A program made the position numbers and the translations under genes. The notes beneath the pieces are model-generated. The model made no database searches. It saw only the letters and a program-made list of their open reading frames with translations, and was not told the DNA's origin. Below are positions 54,531-63,491 of a stretch of 64,000 bases of DNA, piece by piece (position 1 is the first letter of the stretch; each line of letters opens with the position of its first letter). The DNA lies in NCBI GenBank assembly GCA_001898965.1, contig MKVW01000004.1:211598-275597 (forward strand), in the 5' to 3' direction. This DNA comes from Rhizobiales bacterium 62-17 (GTDB lineage Bacteria > Pseudomonadota > Alphaproteobacteria > Rhizobiales > Beijerinckiaceae).

Positions 54531-54554
54531 TCCGTCATCCGGCATTTTATCTAT

Positions 54555-55535
54555 TCAGCCGAGAAGTTCGATTTTGGCCAGTTTGACATATTCGCCCCAG
54601 GCCTTGGTGTCGGCGAGCAGCAGTTCCTTGAGCATTTTGGAATCGCCGGGGAATGGATCGGTGCCGATGTTGCCGAGGAATTTCACCGTATCGGGATCAA
54701 TCGCGATCTGATTGAACCACATTTCGAGTTTGTCGAGCAGCGGCTTTGGCGTTTTCGCCGGCATATGCACCGACCACCACGCAATCAGATTGCTATTGGG
54801 AATGCCGGCTTCGCGCGCGCCTGGAATATCGGGCAGCGATTTCATGCGTTCCGCCGCGCCAAGCGCCAATGGCCGCACCTTGCCTTGCTCGATCAAACCT
54901 TTCACACCGACCGGATCGATATGAACGAAGGCCAGTTGTTCGTTGACGAGATCGTTGAACATCGCTGAGGTCTCTTTGTATTTCACCTCAACGGTCTTCA
55001 GATCGAACTGCGCTTTATAAATCTCGCTCGATACGAGACCGGTATTCGCGACAGAACCATAGGAAGCCTTGTCGCCCTGCTCTTTCAGATAGGCCGTGAG
55101 TTCAGCAACGGTCTTCCACGGTTTGCTCGCCGGCACGCATAGAATGAAAGCCAGCTTCGACAATGTCGTCACATGTTCGAAATCGTTGATCGGATCGAAC
55201 GACAGTTTTTTGAACAGATGCGGAGCGGCGGCAAGCACCGAACTGCCCGGCGCGATATAGATCGTCAATCCATCGGGCTTGGCGCGCGCCACATATTCGG
55301 TGGCGATATTGCCGAAGGCGCCAGGCTTGTTTTCGACGATCACCGTGCGCTGCGAGAGCTGCCCTAGCTTATTGGCATAGAAGCGCACCAACACGTCCGC
55401 GCCCGTCCCCGGCGGAAACATGCAAATGGCCCGCAACGGCCCGGACGGATAATCGCTCTGGGCGAATGCACCGCCCGCCAGCGGCAGCGCAGCCGCGCCC
55501 GCCCCAGCGGCCACGAATTGACGACGTGTGAACAT
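54555..55535 (-). CDS. Bug-family (TctC-like) solute-binding protein 5
   Basis: A 326-residue protein from ATG 55535, with GGGAGGAGAGGC upstream. The N-terminal TRRQFVAAGAGAAALPLAG is a Tat-type signal ending GGAFAQ. Motifs are AICMFPPGTGADVLVRFYAN and VENKPGAFGNIATEYVAR, then LPDIPGAREAGIPN. The first motif is more divergent than in the other four Bug proteins. No neighbouring transporter or enzyme suggests the ligand. Confidence 0.92.
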   Translation of the reverse strand: MFTRRQFVAAGAGAAALPLAGGAFAQSDYPSGPLRAICMFPPGTGADVLVRFYANKLGQLSQRTVIVENKPGAFGNIATEYVARAKPDGLTIYIAPGSSVLAAAPHLFKKLSFDPINDFEHVTTLSKLAFILCVPASKPWKTVAELTAYLKEQGDKASYGSVANTGLVSSEIYKAQFDLKTVEVKYKETSAMFNDLVNEQLAFVHIDPVGVKGLIEQGKVRPLALGAAERMKSLPDIPGAREAGIPNSNLIAWWSVHMPAKTPKPLLDKLEMWFNQIAIDPDTVKFLGNIGTDPFPGDSKMLKELLLADTKAWGEYVKLAKIELLG

Positions 55536-55837
55536 GCCTCTCCTCCCTCTGGCCGGCGCCCGGCGCCTATAAGTCAAGCCTATGCTTGACCGTCGAACGC
55601 GGTTAAATCCGGCGCTTCACAGTTTCCCTGACATCACAGGTTAAATCGCTTTCCGCCAAAGGAAAAGCTGGCAAAATCAGTCGCTAGGCGATCGTCCTGC
55701 GTCTGGGATTCTGCCCACCGCGCGGCCGAGTCGGGGACGGTTGCGTCACGACGCGCCCTCCCCTATAAGCCCGGCGCGTGCCTGTTTCCGACACCCCTGG
55801 AGGCGAAGGCGCGTTTTTCCATTGAAAAGGACACGTT
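55536..55837. other. Intergenic region upstream of rplY
   Basis: A 302-base gap between divergent genes. Apart from the candidate rplY promoter near 55741-55769 I see no gene or RNA. Confidence 0.5.
55741..55769 (+). promoter_or_regulatory. Candidate housekeeping promoter of rplY
   Basis: TTGCGT (55741-55746), 17 bases, TATAAG (55764-55769), giving a leader of roughly 60 bases before the rplY ATG. Confidence 0.4.
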
Positions 55838-56524
55838 ATGGCAACAGCGATCAAGCAGTTGGCCGCCACGGTCCGCGACGGGATCGGCAAGGGGGCCGCC
55901 CGCAGCGTTCGTCGTGATGGCAAGGTACCGGGTGTGATCTATGGCGGTGGCGATGCCCCGCAGGCGATCAGCCTCGACTACAAGAATCTCAACCAGCTCA
56001 TTTACGCCGGGCACTTCCTGACGACGATTTTCGAGATCGACGTCGCCGGCCGCAAGGAACGCGTGATTCCGCGCGACTACCAGCTCGATGTTGTCCGCGA
56101 CACGCCGCTGCATGTCGACTTCCTGCGCCTGAAGCCGGGTTCGTCCCTGCGCGTCAACGTGCCGGTTCACTTCACCGGTCAGGAAACCAGCCCTGGCATC
56201 AAGCAGGGCGGCTCGCTCAACATCGTCCGTCACACGATCGAGATGCGCGTTCCCGCCGACAACATTCCGGAAGCTCTGGTGGCTGACATCAGCGCCATGG
56301 GCATCAACGATTCGCTGCACATTTCGGCGATCACCCTGCCGGAAGGCTGCAAGCCGCTGATCACCGATCGCGACTTCACCATCGCCACGATCGCGCCGCC
56401 GGCGAAGGCCGAGGAAACCCCGGCCGCTGCGGCTGCTGCGGCTCCGGCTGCTGGTGCCGCTCCGGCTGCTGGCGCTGCCGCCGCTCCGGCCGCTGCCGCC
56501 AAGGCGCCGGCTGCGAAGAAGTAA
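55838..56524 (+). CDS. rplY: Large ribosomal subunit protein bL25 (Ctc form)
   Basis: A 228-residue bL25/Ctc protein that binds 5S rRNA. The N-terminal L25 domain has [20 protein letters not shown] near residues 13-32; the C-terminal TL5-like domain includes [19 protein letters not shown] and [20 protein letters not shown] in parts. A low-complexity Ala/Pro tail of about 40 residues (from about 188) ends in AAKKK-like residues. A strong terminator follows. Pth, its usual neighbour, comes next. Confidence 0.97.
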   Translation: MATAIKQLAATVRDGIGKGAARSVRRDGKVPGVIYGGGDAPQAISLDYKNLNQLIYAGHFLTTIFEIDVAGRKERVIPRDYQLDVVRDTPLHVDFLRLKPGSSLRVNVPVHFTGQETSPGIKQGGSLNIVRHTIEMRVPADNIPEALVADISAMGINDSLHISAITLPEGCKPLITDRDFTIATIAPPAKAEETPAAAAAAAPAAGAAPAAGAAAAPAAAAKAPAAKK

Positions 56525-56544
56525 TTCGGCTTTGGCCGTCAGAA

Positions 56545-56575
56545 ACGCCCGCGCCGCAAAGCGCGGGCGTTTTTG
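56545..56575 (+). terminator. Intrinsic terminator after rplY
   Basis: ACGCCCGCGC (56545-56554), loop CGCAAA, GCGCGGGCGT (56561-56570), then TTTTG. Confidence 0.9.
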
Positions 56576-56612
56576 TTTGTACATCCGCTTAGCGATCTTG
56601 TAGCCAGAACCA

Positions 56613-57212
56613 ATGCTTCTCCTCGTCGGCCTCGGCAATCCAGGCAGCAAATATGCCGGCAACCGGCACAACATCGGTTTCATGTGCATCGATGCGATCG
56701 CGCGCGCGCATGGCTTCCCCATCCTGCGCCGACGCTTTCAAGGCCTTGCCACCGAAGGGACGATCGGCACCCAGCGCGTCATTCTGCTGGAACCGCAGAC
56801 CTATATGAACGAAAGCGGCCGCTCAGTCGCCGAAGCCGCCCGCTTCCATAAAATCCCGACAAGCGATGTCATCGTGTTCCATGACGAACTCGATCTCGCC
56901 GCCGGCAAACTGCGCATCAAGAAAGGCGGTGGCAATGCCGGGCACAATGGCCTGCGTTCGATCAGCGCTCATATCGGCAACGACTATCGCCGCATCCGGC
57001 TTGGCATCGGCCATCCCGGCGCGAAGGAACTCGTGCATGGTCATGTGCTGAGCGACTTTGCCCGCGCTGACCAGCCGTGGGTCGACGCCCTGTGCGATTC
57101 CGTCGCCGATCACATCGCTCTGGTCGCCGCCGGCAACGATGCCGAATTCCAAAACCGCGTTCATCGCACCATGGAAGACGCCGGCTTCGGCGAAAAGGAC
57201 AAAGACAAGTGA
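56613..57212 (+). CDS. pth: Peptidyl-tRNA hydrolase
   Basis: Releases tRNA from stalled peptidyl-tRNA. The 199-residue protein has [20 protein letters not shown] at residues 4-23, with the catalytic His19 and conserved Asn9; [37 protein letters not shown] and [15 protein letters not shown] are the other family motifs. The C-terminal tail is charged (GFGEKDKDK). Usual order rplY-pth is kept. Confidence 0.97.
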   Translation: MLLLVGLGNPGSKYAGNRHNIGFMCIDAIARAHGFPILRRRFQGLATEGTIGTQRVILLEPQTYMNESGRSVAEAARFHKIPTSDVIVFHDELDLAAGKLRIKKGGGNAGHNGLRSISAHIGNDYRRIRLGIGHPGAKELVHGHVLSDFARADQPWVDALCDSVADHIALVAAGNDAEFQNRVHRTMEDAGFGEKDKDK

Positions 57213-57300
57213 ATTGAATTTGCGCAGGGGAACGCGAACCGCCGCGACACTGCGCTATCTCACAAACCGCGGTTCAACAAAAAAACTCCCAGGAGGAAAC

Positions 57301-58068
57301 ATGACGGATATAGCCCAGGTCAAAGACGATCTCGTCACCGCCAATCGCATTCTCGCCTATCACCACGTGGTCGATTCCTTCGGCCATGTCTCGATCCGCC
57401 ATCCGGAAAATCCGCAGCATTTCCTGCTGTCACGCGCCCGCGCGCCCAATTGCGTCGAAGTCGGCGACATCATGGAATTCACCCTCGACGGCAAGACGGT
57501 CGGCCATGAACCGGGCAAGCCCTATTCGGAACGCTTCATTCACGGCGCTGTCTACGAAGCCCGCCCCGATGTGATGGCCGTGGTTCACAACCACAGCCCC
57601 AATGTCGTGCCCTTCACCGTGCAGTCGCGCCGCAAGCTGCGCCCAATCATGCATATGTGCGCGCCCATAGGCACCGACATTCCAACCTGGGACATCGCGC
57701 ATAAATTCGGCGCCACCAATCTGCTCGTCACCAATATGGACATGGGGCGCGATCTCGCCCAGACGCTCGGCAAGCGCACCGTCGCCTTGATGCGCGGCCA
57801 TGGCAGCACCGTCGCCGGCAAGTCACTGCGCGACGTGGTGTTCACCTCCATCTATATGGAGATCAACGCCGAGATGCTGATCAAGGCTTATCAGTTGGGC
57901 GACGGCGACATCGTGCCGATGAGCGACGAGGAGGTCGCTGCCAACACGAAAGGCCGCGCCGGTTTCACCTATGAACGCGGCTGGGAGAACTGGTGCCGCC
58001 TCGTTGGCCGCCCCTACTATCCGCAAAACTGGGAAATGGGCCCCGGCTTCTCCAAAACCGACAAATAA
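57301..58068 (+). CDS. Class II aldolase/adducin-family protein
   Basis: A 255-residue protein from ATG 57301, with CCCAGGAGGAAAC upstream. Motifs: HHVVDSFGHVSIRHPENP and FLLSRARAPNCVEVGDIMEF near residues 21-60, catalytic Glu in PYSERFIHGAVYEARPDV, zinc histidines in VVHNHSPNVVPF and ALMRGHGSTVAG. It differs clearly from the ald2-like protein at 2.4 kb. Members of this branch include decarboxylases and aldolases of hydroxy acids; the substrate is unknown. Ends before a terminator. Confidence 0.88.
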   Translation: MTDIAQVKDDLVTANRILAYHHVVDSFGHVSIRHPENPQHFLLSRARAPNCVEVGDIMEFTLDGKTVGHEPGKPYSERFIHGAVYEARPDVMAVVHNHSPNVVPFTVQSRRKLRPIMHMCAPIGTDIPTWDIAHKFGATNLLVTNMDMGRDLAQTLGKRTVALMRGHGSTVAGKSLRDVVFTSIYMEINAEMLIKAYQLGDGDIVPMSDEEVAANTKGRAGFTYERGWENWCRLVGRPYYPQNWEMGPGFSKTDK

Positions 58069-58094
58069 GCGCGATAAATAAGCGACTTTTCATG

Positions 58095-58128
58095 CGCGGG
58101 CCTTCTCACGGAGGAGGCCCGCGTTTTC
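58095..58128 (+). terminator. Intrinsic terminator after the class II aldolase gene
   Basis: CGCGGGCCT (58095-58103), loop, AGGCCCGCG (58115-58123), then TTTTC. Confidence 0.85.
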
Positions 58129-58190
58129 ATGTTTATCCATCGCCCCGCCACGCATTAATCTAGGCGCATGTCTCGCTGGAGTATTGCGCC

Positions 58191-59105
58191 ATGGACCGGC
58201 TGACGAGCATGGATGTTTTCGCGAAAATCGTCGCCAGCGGCAGTTTCGCCGGCGCCGCGCGCCGCGCTCAACTCTCGCCCACCGTCGTCAGCAAACATAT
58301 TCAATCGCTCGAAAAATGGCTCGGCGTGCGCCTGTTCAACCGCTCGACACGCCGCATCGCGCTGACCGAAGCCGGCGAAGCCTTTCTTGAACGCTGCACG
58401 CGCATCCTGTCCGAGATCGATGCGGCGACAGGTGCTGCCGGTGAATTGCAGACCACATTGCGCGGCAAGCTGCGCGTCAGCGCGCCGGGAGCCTTCGGCA
58501 GTTTGCAGGTTGCGCCCGCAATCGTGGATTACATGGCGCAAAATCCCGATATCAACGTTCAACTCGATCTCAACGATCGCTATGTCGATATCCTCGGCGA
58601 AGGCTATGATCTTGCGGTGATCGTCGGACATCTCCCGGATTCGACCCTCACTGCGCGACGCCTGGCGCCGATCCGCTTCGTCACCTGCGCCGCGCCCAGC
58701 TATCTCGAGCGGCGCGGTACGCCGCAGCATCCTTCAGACCTGCGCCATCACGACTGCCTGCAATACACCGGCTTCCTCTGGACGCCTCATGAATGGCGCT
58801 TCCTCACGCCGGACGGCGAACCGCTTGTCGTGCAACTGCAACCGCGCCTTGCTTCTGCCACCATGGCGCTGCGCAACGCCGTGGTGCGCGGTGCCGGCAT
58901 CATGCAAGGCCCGGTCTATACGGTCGCCGAAGACTTGGCCGCCGGACGTTTGGTGCCTGTGCTCAACGACTACACCGTACCGGAATTCAGCGTTTATGCG
59001 GTCCATGCCCAAGGCCGCCATCCTTCCGCCAAGCTTCGCAGTTTTATTGATTTGCTCAGCGCCCGCTTCAAACCGAAACCGCCCTGGGATCTTGTGCCCG
59101 CCTGA
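58191..59105 (+). CDS. LysR-family transcriptional regulator
   Basis: A 304-residue LysR regulator. The N-terminal winged HTH is MDVFAKIVASGSFAGAARR, then LSPTVVSKHIQSLEKWLGVRLF and RSTRRIALTEAGEAFLERC; the substrate-binding domain begins near residue 90 (LRGKLRVSAPGAFGSLQVAP). It resembles the CrgA/AaeR-like group. It precedes iorA-like and iorB-like genes on the same strand (104 bases), which it may control. Confidence 0.93.
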   Translation: MDRLTSMDVFAKIVASGSFAGAARRAQLSPTVVSKHIQSLEKWLGVRLFNRSTRRIALTEAGEAFLERCTRILSEIDAATGAAGELQTTLRGKLRVSAPGAFGSLQVAPAIVDYMAQNPDINVQLDLNDRYVDILGEGYDLAVIVGHLPDSTLTARRLAPIRFVTCAAPSYLERRGTPQHPSDLRHHDCLQYTGFLWTPHEWRFLTPDGEPLVVQLQPRLASATMALRNAVVRGAGIMQGPVYTVAEDLAAGRLVPVLNDYTVPEFSVYAVHAQGRHPSAKLRSFIDLLSARFKPKPPWDLVPA

Positions 59106-59209
59106 TTGGCGATTATCCACGATTTGGAAGCTCAGTCTGTCCGGATCGCGATATTGTCGCGCCTGCCTCGCTCTCTACCATCGCTTTCCTGACCAATCAT
59201 GGAGGGCGT

Positions 59210-59653
59210 ATGCAATTCCATCTCAACGGTCGACCTGTCGATTTCGACGGCGACAAGCAGACACCCCTGCTCTGGGTGATCCGCGACTGGACGCAACTTA
59301 GCGGGACCAAATATGGCTGCGGCATCGCCCAATGCGGCGCCTGCACCGTTCATATCGATGGCGCGGCGACCCGCTCCTGCATCCTGCCAGTCGAGGCCGT
59401 CGAAGGCCGCCAAGTCACCACCATCGAAGGATTGTCGAAGGATCGCTCGCATCCGATTCAAAAAGCCTGGATCGAAAAAGACGTGCCCCAGTGCGGGTAT
59501 TGCCAGTCGGGCATGATCATGGCGGCGGCCGCTCTGCTGAAGGAGTTTCCCAAACCGACCGACAGCCAGATCAACGACACGATGACCAATCTCTGTCGCT
59601 GCGCCACCTATCATCGGATCCGGGAGGCCATCCATGCCGCAGCCAATGCTTGA
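59210..59653 (+). CDS. 2Fe-2S subunit of an isoquinoline 1-oxidoreductase-type Mo hydroxylase
   Basis: A 147-residue protein with two 2Fe-2S clusters. The plant-type ferredoxin cluster is in KYGCGIAQCGACTVHIDGAA followed by RSC; the second, four-helix-bundle cluster is in CGYCQSGMIM and LCRCATYHRIREAI. GGAGGGCGT precedes the ATG. It overlaps the Mo-subunit gene by 20 bases. Two-subunit enzymes of this kind lack the FAD subunit of xanthine dehydrogenase. Confidence 0.93.
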   Translation: MQFHLNGRPVDFDGDKQTPLLWVIRDWTQLSGTKYGCGIAQCGACTVHIDGAATRSCILPVEAVEGRQVTTIEGLSKDRSHPIQKAWIEKDVPQCGYCQSGMIMAAAALLKEFPKPTDSQINDTMTNLCRCATYHRIREAIHAAANA

Positions 59654-61847
59654 TTCCACCCTTGATCGCCGCGGCTTTCTTAAGAGCCTTTCGCTCGCCA
59701 CGAGCGCCCTGCTGGTGCCTCTCGCCGGTATCCGCCCTCTGGAAGCAGCTGATAATGTCGTCGAGATCACCGATTGGATTCGCATCGAGCGTAATGGCCG
59801 CACCATCCTCGGCCTGTCGCAATGCGAAGTCGGCCAGGGCGTCTACACGGGACTGCCGCAAATCCTCGCCGATGAACTCGATGCCGACTGGTCGACCGTC
59901 AGCGTCGAATTCGTCACCGCCCGTGATGCCTATCGCATGGCCGCCGCGAACGAGGAATTGCAGCAGTTCGTCGGCGCGTCCACATCGACGACCGTCTTTC
60001 ACGATCGTCTGCGCCTTGCCGGCGCGCAAGCGCGCGAAGCCCTGATCCAGGCCGCAGCGAACCGTTGGCGCGTTCGGTTCACCCAATGCGAGGCCAAGAA
60101 TGGCCGCGTCATTCACACGTCGACCGGCCGTTCGCTGTCGTTCGGCGACATCGCGGAAGAGGCTTCCAAGCTCGCGCTCAATCCACACCCGAAGCTGAAG
60201 TCACCTTCCGAACGAAGCCTCATCGGCAAAAACCTCAAACGCCTCGATACACCCGCGAAGGTCGATGGTAGCGCCATCTTCGGCATCGACGTGCGCGTGC
60301 CCGACATGCTGTTTGGCGCCGTCTGGATGACACCGACCCAAACCGGCAAGATTAAAGCGATCAAGAACGAGGCCGAAATCCTCGCTCGCCCCGGCGTCAA
60401 GGCCGTGGTGACAGCGCCCTTCTGGCCTCTGCCCGTCCACAATACGGTGATCGTCGTGGCCGACAGCTATTGGACCGCCAAACAGGCGACCGATGCCCTG
60501 GACGTCGATTTCGATCCCGGCGTCTCAGCGACCCTAAACAGCGACAAGATCATGAAGGATCGCCTCGCCGCGCTGGATTCCGACAAGGCCGTCGTCGCCA
60601 CTCAGATCGGCGATGTCGCCAAAGCCTTTGCCGAAGCACCCGGCAAGATTATCGAAGCCCGCTATCACACGCCCTATCTCACCCACGCCACCATGGAACC
60701 GGTGGTGGCTACCGTGCATGTACGCGACAGCGAGATCGAGGTCTGGGGGCCGATCCAGGGGCAGGACATGGTGCGCTGGACGCTCGCCAAGAATTTTGAC
60801 GTACCTGCCAACAAAGTGATCGTCCACACGACCTTCCTAGGCGGCAGTTTCGGCCGCAAATACGTGCCCGATTTCGTTTTGCATGCCGCCGTCGCCTCCA
60901 AGGCCGTCGGCCGGCCGGTGAAAGTGATCCGCTCGCGCGAAGACGACATGCGCCACAGCTATTATCGCCCCTGTGCCTCGGCGCGCATGCGTGCCGTGCT
61001 GGGGCCTGACGGCTATCCGACCGCAATGCATGCGCGCGTCGTCGGCGAATCTCTCTATGCGATGATCAAACCCAAGGCGATGCAGGCGGCCGGCGGCTGG
61101 GACGAGACCATGGTCGATGCGATCTACGATCTCATCTATGCCATGCCCAATCTCACCGTCGACAATATCGACGTGAAACAGCCGATCCCGGTGAGTTTCA
61201 TGCGTACGGTCGGCAGCACGTCCTCGGTCTTCTTCCTGGAAAGCTTCATCAACGAATTGGCCGATGCTGCCAAGATCGATCCCTATCTCTACCGCAAACA
61301 TCTTCTGGCGCACGATCCCCGAGCCGTTGCCGTGCTCGACCGGGTGACCGAGGCCGCCGGCTGGAACACGCCGGCGCCCTCGGGCCTCCATCGCGGCATT
61401 GCCTTCAATCTCTACACGGGTCGCGGCGGCGCCTTCGAAAGCTATGTTGCCCATGTGGTCGAGGTCGAAATGGTAAAAGGCCGCGTCGCCGTGCGCCGCG
61501 TCGTCTGCGCCGCCGATGTCGGCACCGTCGTCAATCCGGAGCTTGTGCACGCCAATATCGAGGGCGGCATCGGCTTCGCGCTGACCAATACGTTGAAAAG
61601 CGAAATCACCTTCGCCAAGGGCGCGGTCGAACAGGGCAATTTCGACGCTTATCCGCTGCTGACTCTGGCCGAAATGCCAGAGATCGAAGTGGTCCTGATC
61701 GACAGCGATCGGCCGCCGCAAGGCTGCGGCGAGGTGGCGCTCGCACCCGTCGCGCCTGCGGTCGCTCAGGCGATCTACCGGGCGACCAGCAAGCGCATCA
61801 GATCGATGCCATTCGAAAACGCAGCCAATATGCTGCGCACCGATTGA
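59634..61847 (+). CDS. Molybdopterin-binding subunit of an isoquinoline 1-oxidoreductase-type hydroxylase
   Basis: A 737-residue Mo subunit with a Tat signal (LDRRGFLKSLSLATSALLVP). Domain order: aldehyde oxidase a/b hammerhead from about residue 200 (KRLDTPAKVDGSAIFGIDV), then Mo-binding regions with FLGGSFGRKYVPDFVLHAAV and PVSFMRTVGSTSSVFFLESF, and the catalytic Glu in RPPQGCGEVALAPVAPAV. It hydroxylates N-heterocycles or aldehydes next to a ring nitrogen. Export as a complex by Tat is expected. The Mo-cofactor cassette at 3-5.8 kb could serve this enzyme. Confidence 0.93.
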   Translation: MPQPMLDSTLDRRGFLKSLSLATSALLVPLAGIRPLEAADNVVEITDWIRIERNGRTILGLSQCEVGQGVYTGLPQILADELDADWSTVSVEFVTARDAYRMAAANEELQQFVGASTSTTVFHDRLRLAGAQAREALIQAAANRWRVRFTQCEAKNGRVIHTSTGRSLSFGDIAEEASKLALNPHPKLKSPSERSLIGKNLKRLDTPAKVDGSAIFGIDVRVPDMLFGAVWMTPTQTGKIKAIKNEAEILARPGVKAVVTAPFWPLPVHNTVIVVADSYWTAKQATDALDVDFDPGVSATLNSDKIMKDRLAALDSDKAVVATQIGDVAKAFAEAPGKIIEARYHTPYLTHATMEPVVATVHVRDSEIEVWGPIQGQDMVRWTLAKNFDVPANKVIVHTTFLGGSFGRKYVPDFVLHAAVASKAVGRPVKVIRSREDDMRHSYYRPCASARMRAVLGPDGYPTAMHARVVGESLYAMIKPKAMQAAGGWDETMVDAIYDLIYAMPNLTVDNIDVKQPIPVSFMRTVGSTSSVFFLESFINELADAAKIDPYLYRKHLLAHDPRAVAVLDRVTEAAGWNTPAPSGLHRGIAFNLYTGRGGAFESYVAHVVEVEMVKGRVAVRRVVCAADVGTVVNPELVHANIEGGIGFALTNTLKSEITFAKGAVEQGNFDAYPLLTLAEMPEIEVVLIDSDRPPQGCGEVALAPVAPAVAQAIYRATSKRIRSMPFENAANMLRTD

Positions 61848-61856
61848 GAAGACAAA

Positions 61857-61881
61857 TGCTCGGCTCGCGCCGGGCATTTTT
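61857..61881 (+). terminator. Intrinsic terminator after the Mo hydroxylase genes
   Basis: TGCTCGGC (61857-61864), loop TCGC, GCCGGGCA (61869-61876) with one G-T pair, then TTTTT. Confidence 0.8.
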
Positions 61882-61883
61882 CA

Positions 61884-63437
61884 TCAGGTGCCGTTCGTCC
61901 AGCGCCCTTGCGCATCGCGCCCAGCTTTACCCTTGGCCTTCAGGCCATCGAGTTCGCGCACGATCTCGCGGCCGTCGCGGCTGCCGACGGCGGCCATCAA
62001 GTCCTCGAAATATTTCGGGCCGTCGGCGAGGGCCGCTTCGAGCGAGGCGAAACGCTTGCCCGCATAAGCAGGTGCCGCCGGGATGATCGTATCCATACCG
62101 CCCTTGCCGAAGGGCCAGGTCAAATCATAGCCGGCCTTGCTGCCCGTGCGGGCGCCATCGAGGGAGGGATCGAGCGGGCTCATGCGCACATTGTCGACGA
62201 TGATCAGATCCTTCGCCGGCTGGAAGCGCGTGCCCAAAGCCCACTCCATCTCTTCATCATTGAAAATGTCGATGTCGGGATCGACGACGAACATGTTCTT
62301 GACGCCACAAGCGCCGAGCACCGCCATAATAGCAGAACGCGCTTCGCCGGGCACGCGCTGACGCAACTGCACGCGTACATTCTGCGCGCCGGCGGCCGCC
62401 ACCGGCGCATAGACGGCAAGCGGTTCGCGCACCGCCAGTTTCAACGCCCGCCAAACATTGAGTTCGGTACGCAAATTCTCAAGCTGCGACGTATCCGTGC
62501 GCGCCAAATGTTTGCCGCTGATGGAGATCGTCTGGAACAGTGCATCGGAGCGGCGCGTGATCGCCGTCACATGGAAGACCGGATTTTTCTTCACCCCGCC
62601 GTAATAGCCCATATATTCGCCATAAGGCCCCTCCGGCTCCACATAACCATGCGGATCGAGCCAGCCTTCGATCACATACTCCGCATCCGCGGGCACTCTG
62701 AGATCGTTAGTGATGCATTTGACCACCGGCATCGGCGCATCGCGCAGGCTCGCCATAAGGCTCAACTCGTCGACCGGGATCGACATGGTCGCCGCGATCA
62801 TATCGACAGGATGCGAGCCAATGACATAGGCCACCGGCACCGGCTTTCCGGCGGCCGCCGCTTCCATATAAATGATGCGCAGGTCGCTCGGCGCGTTGAG
62901 GTCGACACCGGTTTCCGTGCGGCTGCGCAACATCAGACGGCGCAGACCGACATTGGTCCAGCCGGTTTTCGGATCGATGCTGAAATCGATGGCCGAAGAA
63001 ATATAGGGCGCGCCATCAAGCCCATGCTGGAGATGGACCGGCAGGGACGTGACATCCACATCGTCGCCCGTCAGCACCATCTGCTGGCAGGGCGCCTGCG
63101 CCCGCGTCACCTCGACAACGGGATGTTTGGTGTCGAGCCGCCGCATCAGCTCGCCCAGCAGTTGACGCTCGGACACGCCGAACGCCTTCGCCAGACGCGA
63201 GCGCCAGCCGGCAACACTGGCGACAAGTTCCTGCTCCTCGGGACCCACCTTCTTGAACCACACCGCCTTGGTGGTATTGGCGACGATGGCGGCCACGTCG
63301 GCGAGATCGGTCTTCTGCTCTATCACCTCCACTTCGCCTTCGGCCGCGATGTCCTGCATGAATTTGCGCAGGCGAAAACGGTCGAAGTCGAGCGGCGTGG
63401 CAGCGCCCGCGCGCCCGGTATCGGGTACGGTATTCAT
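61884..63437 (-). CDS. UbiD-family decarboxylase
   Basis: A 517-residue prenylated-FMN-dependent decarboxylase of the UbiD family. Motifs: ADVAAIVANTTKAVWFKK and LPVHLQHGLDGAPYISSA near the N-terminal third, PVAYVIGSHPVDMIAATMS and LRVPADAEYVIEGWLDP, then PEGPYGEYMGYYGG, the conserved acid-rich segment, with EMEWALGTRFQPAKDLIIV near the C-terminus. It depends on a UbiX-type prenyltransferase that is not in the window. GAGGAGGAAACC precedes the ATG. It lies 54 bases downstream of the LLM gene, forming one transcription unit. Confidence 0.93.
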   Translation of the reverse strand: MNTVPDTGRAGAATPLDFDRFRLRKFMQDIAAEGEVEVIEQKTDLADVAAIVANTTKAVWFKKVGPEEQELVASVAGWRSRLAKAFGVSERQLLGELMRRLDTKHPVVEVTRAQAPCQQMVLTGDDVDVTSLPVHLQHGLDGAPYISSAIDFSIDPKTGWTNVGLRRLMLRSRTETGVDLNAPSDLRIIYMEAAAAGKPVPVAYVIGSHPVDMIAATMSIPVDELSLMASLRDAPMPVVKCITNDLRVPADAEYVIEGWLDPHGYVEPEGPYGEYMGYYGGVKKNPVFHVTAITRRSDALFQTISISGKHLARTDTSQLENLRTELNVWRALKLAVREPLAVYAPVAAAGAQNVRVQLRQRVPGEARSAIMAVLGACGVKNMFVVDPDIDIFNDEEMEWALGTRFQPAKDLIIVDNVRMSPLDPSLDGARTGSKAGYDLTWPFGKGGMDTIIPAAPAYAGKRFASLEAALADGPKYFEDLMAAVGSRDGREIVRELDGLKAKGKAGRDAQGRWTNGT

Positions 63438-63491
63438 GGTTTCCTCCTCTTGTGCGCTTTGTCGCGCTTATTAGGTCAGTTCGTGCACGCC

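Noticed and set aside
54245-54538. 97-codon minus-strand frame overlapping the tiny membrane gene
   Set aside because: No ribosome-binding site, and it contains terminator sequence; the 27-residue frame has much better signals.
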